Of a stretch of 64,000 bases of DNA, positions 60,564 to 64,000 are shown one piece after another. The notes beneath the pieces are model-generated. The model made no database searches. It had not been told where the DNA came from and worked only from the letters and a program-made list of their open reading frames with translations. Source of the DNA: an uncultured Bacteroidales bacterium (GTDB taxonomy: Bacteria; Bacteroidota; Bacteroidia; Bacteroidales; Paludibacteraceae). How positions within the stretch are numbered: the stretch's first letter is position 1; every line of letters starts with the position of its first letter. The DNA lies in NCBI GenBank assembly GCA_902784425.1, contig CACZUS010000002.1, positions 1-64,000 on the forward strand, given 5' to 3'. The position numbers were made by a program, and so were the translations under genes.

Positions 60564-61874
60564 TTATATCTTATCCAACATGTCACAAATGGCTTCCTTG
60601 TCCATATTCTTACCTATGAAAACCAATTTAACCATTTTATCGCCATATTTTTCATCCCAATCCTTACGCAATTCTGGATTCTGTCTCAACATCATCTCCA
60701 TCTCATCCTTAGGGGCAGTGCAGATCCATTGTCCAGCCTCTTGTAATGTCTTTTGCGTACCTGCTTGTTCAAACAAATATGACATATCCTCATTATCTGT
60801 GAAATATGTAATACCCTTCGTTCGAATTACACCTTTAGGCCATGATTTATATACGAAATAATCGAATGCATTCAGACTCATTGGTTTACGACGATAATAG
60901 ACAAACGTACTGATACCATACTCTTCCGTCTCACCCTCACCATGATGATGTTCGTGATCATGGTGGTGATGGTGATGATGGTGTTCATGATCATCATCGT
61001 CGTCGTCATCATCGTGGTGGTGATGATGATGTTCATGCTCGTCATCGTCTTCATCGTGGTGATGGTGGTGGTGATGTTCTTCTTCATCATCATCGTGTTC
61101 ATGGTGATGGTGATGCTCGTGATCATCAGCATCTCTCTGTTCTGCAGTCTTTTCAATCTCCTCAATCCATCCAGCAGACACAGTGATACGTTCCATATCA
61201 AACTTATGGCAATCGATGATCTCATTCAGATCCACTTGAGCATAGTTGGCCTCTAAAATCTGTGCATGAGGTTGTAATTTTTTCACTACGGCCTTCACCT
61301 CTTCCAACTCTTTACGAGAGATTTCATCCACTTTATTAAGGATAATCACATCGCAAAACTCAATTTGTTGAATAACCAGATTAGCCAAATCCTCTTCATC
61401 TGGGTTATGCATCAGGTCATCACCGTTGGAGAACTCTTGCGAGAGCCTCAACACATCCACAACTGTTGCGACGCAATCCAATCTGCATATCTCAGGAAGA
61501 TGGTATCGACGTGCCATATCCGAGATGGATACAATCGTATTCGCTATCGGATAAGGTTCACAGATTCCACTCGCCTCAATGACAATATAATCGAATTTAT
61601 TCGTATTAGTGATGTCTGTGATTTGCTGAATCAAATCTGTTTTAAGTGTACAACAGATACAGCCATTGGAAAGGGCTACAAGACTATCATCTTTTTGAGT
61701 AACCACACCACCCTTTTGAATAAGTGATGCATCAATGTTCACCTCTCCAATATCATTTACAATAACAGCTATTTTCATTCCCTTCTTATTCGAAAGAATA
61801 TGATTCACCAACGTGGTTTTTCCACTTCCCAAATAACCCGTTAGCAATGTAATAGGAACAATTTGATTTGACAT
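60564..61874 (-). CDS. CobW/ZNG family GTP-dependent metal chaperone with His-rich domain
   Basis: 436 residues. G3E GTPase: Walker A GYLGSGKTT at residues 13-21, the metal-binding CxCC motif (GCICC, 71-75), EASGICEPYP near 100 and the NKVDE specificity motif near 180. A metal-buffering low-complexity segment (about 254-318) holds dozens of His with Asp and Glu. The C-terminal CobW_C domain (about 325-436) begins STFVYYRRKPM. Members deliver zinc or cobalt to client enzymes in a GTP-dependent way. Metal identity cannot be read from sequence, though zinc is favoured by the His richness. Confidence 0.92.
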   Translation of the reverse strand: MSNQIVPITLLTGYLGSGKTTLVNHILSNKKGMKIAVIVNDIGEVNIDASLIQKGGVVTQKDDSLVALSNGCICCTLKTDLIQQITDITNTNKFDYIVIEASGICEPYPIANTIVSISDMARRYHLPEICRLDCVATVVDVLRLSQEFSNGDDLMHNPDEEDLANLVIQQIEFCDVIILNKVDEISRKELEEVKAVVKKLQPHAQILEANYAQVDLNEIIDCHKFDMERITVSAGWIEEIEKTAEQRDADDHEHHHHHEHDDDEEEHHHHHHHDEDDDEHEHHHHHHDDDDDDDDHEHHHHHHHHDHEHHHGEGETEEYGISTFVYYRRKPMSLNAFDYFVYKSWPKGVIRTKGITYFTDNEDMSYLFEQAGTQKTLQEAGQWICTAPKDEMEMMLRQNPELRKDWDEKYGDKMVKLVFIGKNMDKEAICDMLDKI

Positions 61875-61925
61875 AGTATTTATAATTTAGTAATTATTTC
61901 CACTTCATTCTCGACGTTCTCATCT

Positions 61926-63152
61926 TCACTCTTTGTCGTTTTGGGGATGCACTTCATTTTTTCTTGTATACATCCAATATGCGATGAACAAAACAATGGA
62001 TGTAACAACGTTAGAACTCATATTCACCAACGAAGCTCCCACAATCTTCCATTGAGTGATGAAAAAGTATGACAAAGCCAAAGTAACCAACACTCCCACA
62101 AACGACTTTATAACCAATATTCTCAGTTTGCCGATGGCTGAGAAATAATGTCCAAAGACATTGGAGACAGCAATAAGCAAAACACCTGGAGAGAGATACA
62201 TCAATACCGTTTTCACATCGGCAAAGTCTTCGCCGCCAAAGACGTATGCATACAACTCTCCTGGCAACAAATTTGCCACCAAGATGATTGCCATTGTAAT
62301 CCACAGACTGTATCGAGCCACCTGAACAGTACTTCTTCTTGCCTCAACGCCATCCTTATCTTTCAACAGTTTTGAATATTGCACCATCGAAATACTACGG
62401 CTGACAATCCATATTGCCTCAGCCAACGCAACGCCGATAGAGAAAACACCCACAGAGGCTTTCCCTATCAAGTAGGACAAGAAATAGTAACTCAATCGAT
62501 AATTGAAAAACTGGAGAAAATTACTCAGTTCTGTTTGAAATCCAAATTTGAATGAACGAACCGCTACTGGCCAAAGGCGTTCCATCTTTGTAACAGAAAA
62601 ACGTTTCCGATCCAAATATAAACAGGCAATCGTCAGGATGAACAACGAGAGCATCAATGCGTAAAAATAAGCACGATAACTTGAGTCCACAAAATAATAG
62701 AACAGCAACATAAAGCCAAGCAACATAAATGGTTGCAAAATAGTCAAAATATTATACTGCTTAATGCGCTGATTTCCAACAAATGAAGAATTAAAAAAGG
62801 CAAGAAGTCCAGTAAACGCAGAAGCTATGAAGAAGAACAGCGAGAGATTCTCCTTTTCTAAAATGTGGAATAGAAGCGCACCCAACGTAGAGGTGATTGC
62901 AATCCATAGCATCGCAATGGCAAATAATCGAGAAACGCCCGATTTTTGCAGATAAAACGAAACACTACTTCCCGTAAAAATATTAGTTAAAATAAGCAAC
63001 AAACTGATATCAGCCATAAACATGGCAACAATACCACGGCCCTCAGCTCCCCAAAAACGGGCGGTTAAAACGACTACCAAAAAATTAAAGATTAGAATTG
63101 CACACTTACTGGCAATTGTCATCGCTATATTTTTTTTTACATCAAATGCCAT
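61926..63152 (-). CDS. polysaccharide flippase (MOP/Wzx-like)
   Basis: About 408 residues from MAFDVKKNIAM; an upstream ATG at 63170 adds six codons. Around 11-12 hydrophobic helices spread over the length with few charges, characteristic of the MOP/MATE superfamily. LTARFWGAEGRGIVAMFMAD is near residue 30. Expected to move undecaprenyl-linked oligosaccharides across the inner membrane. Overlaps the 3' end of the glycosyltransferase, so both belong to a surface polysaccharide operon entering from the right. Confidence 0.88.
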   Translation of the reverse strand: MAFDVKKNIAMTIASKCAILIFNFLVVVLTARFWGAEGRGIVAMFMADISLLLILTNIFTGSSVSFYLQKSGVSRLFAIAMLWIAITSTLGALLFHILEKENLSLFFFIASAFTGLLAFFNSSFVGNQRIKQYNILTILQPFMLLGFMLLFYYFVDSSYRAYFYALMLSLFILTIACLYLDRKRFSVTKMERLWPVAVRSFKFGFQTELSNFLQFFNYRLSYYFLSYLIGKASVGVFSIGVALAEAIWIVSRSISMVQYSKLLKDKDGVEARRSTVQVARYSLWITMAIILVANLLPGELYAYVFGGEDFADVKTVLMYLSPGVLLIAVSNVFGHYFSAIGKLRILVIKSFVGVLVTLALSYFFITQWKIVGASLVNMSSNVVTSIVLFIAYWMYTRKNEVHPQNDKE

Positions 63153-64000
63153 TATGAATGAATTTAACAAATTGATTCTCTATATTTTCCCAATTATATC
63201 TTTGGGAGGACAAATTTAAACTATTTTGGCAAAGTTGCCTATAAAAATTTGGATTATCCACACATTTTAGAATAAACGCTGTTATTTTCTCCTCATCATC
63301 AGGCTCCGACATACACCCTATCTCATCAAACTCAGGCACTCCCTTCTGTATGGCTTTTAAATTCGAATAGATCATCGGCCGTCCCGCCATCATATAGTAG
63401 AATAATTTTATTGGCAAGCAATGACTATTCTCCATATCATTATCTCTTAAATCCATATAGATATCCCCCTCTCCCACTGTTTCGCAAAACTGAGGGAAAC
63501 TCATCCATCCCGATGAATCAATCTTCAGATTATCTGGCAACACAATCGTCTCTGGTATGGATGCGGAAACAATCCGCAATTTAAAGGGAACATTCTGCCG
63601 TAATGCTGCCACCTTTTGGGCAACGGAAACCACCCGGTCATACCCTTTTTCTTTTGTAAGATTACCCGAATAATATAGGACACATTCTGTTTGTAATGTA
63701 TCTTTAGGTTCTATTTGTTTCACAGCTTCTTTAGAAGCATAATAAGAGACCAAGGCAGATGGTTTCCAAAAAAATAAGATTTTGAATGGTAATGACTTAT
63801 AATACTCTCCAAAGATAAATGCATCAGCAAGCAAACCCGCCATTACCGATGCAAAAGATAGCAGAAATGCCCGAAGTATTTTCTTTATTTCCGAAACGTT
63901 CCTCAGATTTTTTTTTGATGGATACCACTCTGTGATATCGTATAGAACACGAACATGAGGGCCAATCTTTTTTTTTACTTTATAGGCTATTTTCACAGCT
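63142..64000 (-). CDS. glycosyltransferase (partial, GT4-like)
   Basis: 284 residues visible, and the frame is still open at the window edge; the first 100 or so residues (the acceptor-side Rossmann domain) lie beyond it. The visible part contains VLYYSGNLTKEKGYDRVVSV near residue 105, PFKLRIVSAS near 135 and FYYMMAGRPMIYSNLKAIQ near 215, which match the GT-B donor-binding half of family 4-type transferases. The GTG at 63996 is likely an internal Val. It overlaps the flippase start by about 11 bases. Confidence 0.75.
   Translation of the reverse strand, partial: AVKIAYKVKKKIGPHVRVLYDITEWYPSKKNLRNVSEIKKILRAFLLSFASVMAGLLADAFIFGEYYKSLPFKILFFWKPSALVSYYASKEAVKQIEPKDTLQTECVLYYSGNLTKEKGYDRVVSVAQKVAALRQNVPFKLRIVSASIPETIVLPDNLKIDSSGWMSFPQFCETVGEGDIYMDLRDNDMENSHCLPIKLFYYMMAGRPMIYSNLKAIQKGVPEFDEIGCMSEPDDEEKITAFILKCVDNPNFYRQLCQNSLNLSSQRYNWENIENQFVKFIHNGI

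Noticed and set aside
60878..61256. Open frames overlapping the His-rich segment (both strands)
   Set aside because: Runs of Met/Ile/Thr or Met/Val are shadows of the CAT/GAT codon repeats encoding His and Asp.

Overview
The window reads as chromosomal DNA of a low-GC Bacteroidales bacterium. The signs are promoters of the TAnnTTTG(C) type, a type B gliding/T9SS C-terminal domain, lipoproteins, menaquinone (MenA) and lipid A/KDO genes (LpxB, KdsA), and Bacteroidales house-keeping neighbourhoods (thrS-infC-rpmI-rplT, the exbB/exbD cluster, a BT_3928-like gene beside tpiA, yggS beside a DUF4494 gene). I cannot fix the genus from sequence alone. T9SS-type sorting argues against a typical Bacteroides, and the GH5 and family-10-like glycoside hydrolases suggest a gut or rumen polysaccharide user.

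Layout. 1-6.6 kb is a decayed and rearranged type I restriction-modification locus on the minus strand: hsdM, a truncated rhuM, hsdS, a DUF4145 gene, fic, two short 5' fragments of hsdR, a DUF4268-like fragment and an intact rhuM. No complete hsdR lies in the window. 6.9-52 kb is ordinary core genome: malic enzyme, YggS, two tandem acyl-CoA synthetases, RecG, IspD, TpiA, Def, YqgF, MetA, a U32 peptidase, RidA, an ExbB/ExbD proton channel operon, LpxB, SurE, ribosomal proteins L20/L35, IF3, ThrS, MenA, KdsA, two glycoside hydrolases, MtgA, three tRNAs, RibH, NadD, Gmk, YicC, TsaB, S16 and GlyA. Intergenic spacers hold a family of short palindromic MITE-like elements, a 25-bp tandem repeat, GC-rich palindromes and a candidate small RNA with its own promoter and terminator.

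The unusual region is 52.1-60.5 kb. Six copies (53191, 53645, 54373, 55490, 57227, 59589) of a 36-bp imperfect palindrome, all in one orientation, split the DNA into five units of 0.45-2.4 kb. Each unit carries one or a few genes of unrelated and mostly unknown kind: a tiny hydrophobic peptide, a lipoprotein with twelve DnaJ-type CxxCxGxG repeats, a mosaic protein, a membrane protein, and a PLD-like nuclease/lipase fused to a DUF2135-like domain. At least two genes (a TerB-like start and a DEDDh exonuclease start) are cut off exactly where they enter a repeat and take their stop codon from it. This looks like an integron-like cassette array built by site-specific recombination; the nearest published analogy I can think of is the recombinase-associated immunity arrays (rAID) of gut Bacteroidales. 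No recombinase is present in the window. A 281-bp segment with 20-bp inverted repeats ends precisely at the start codon of the first gene of this region. It could be an invertible promoter switch or a TA-flanked MITE.

The right end (60.5-64 kb) holds a His-rich CobW/ZNG-type metal chaperone and the start of a surface polysaccharide cluster (flippase and a partial glycosyltransferase). Function calls rest on motif recognition by eye; no searches were run.
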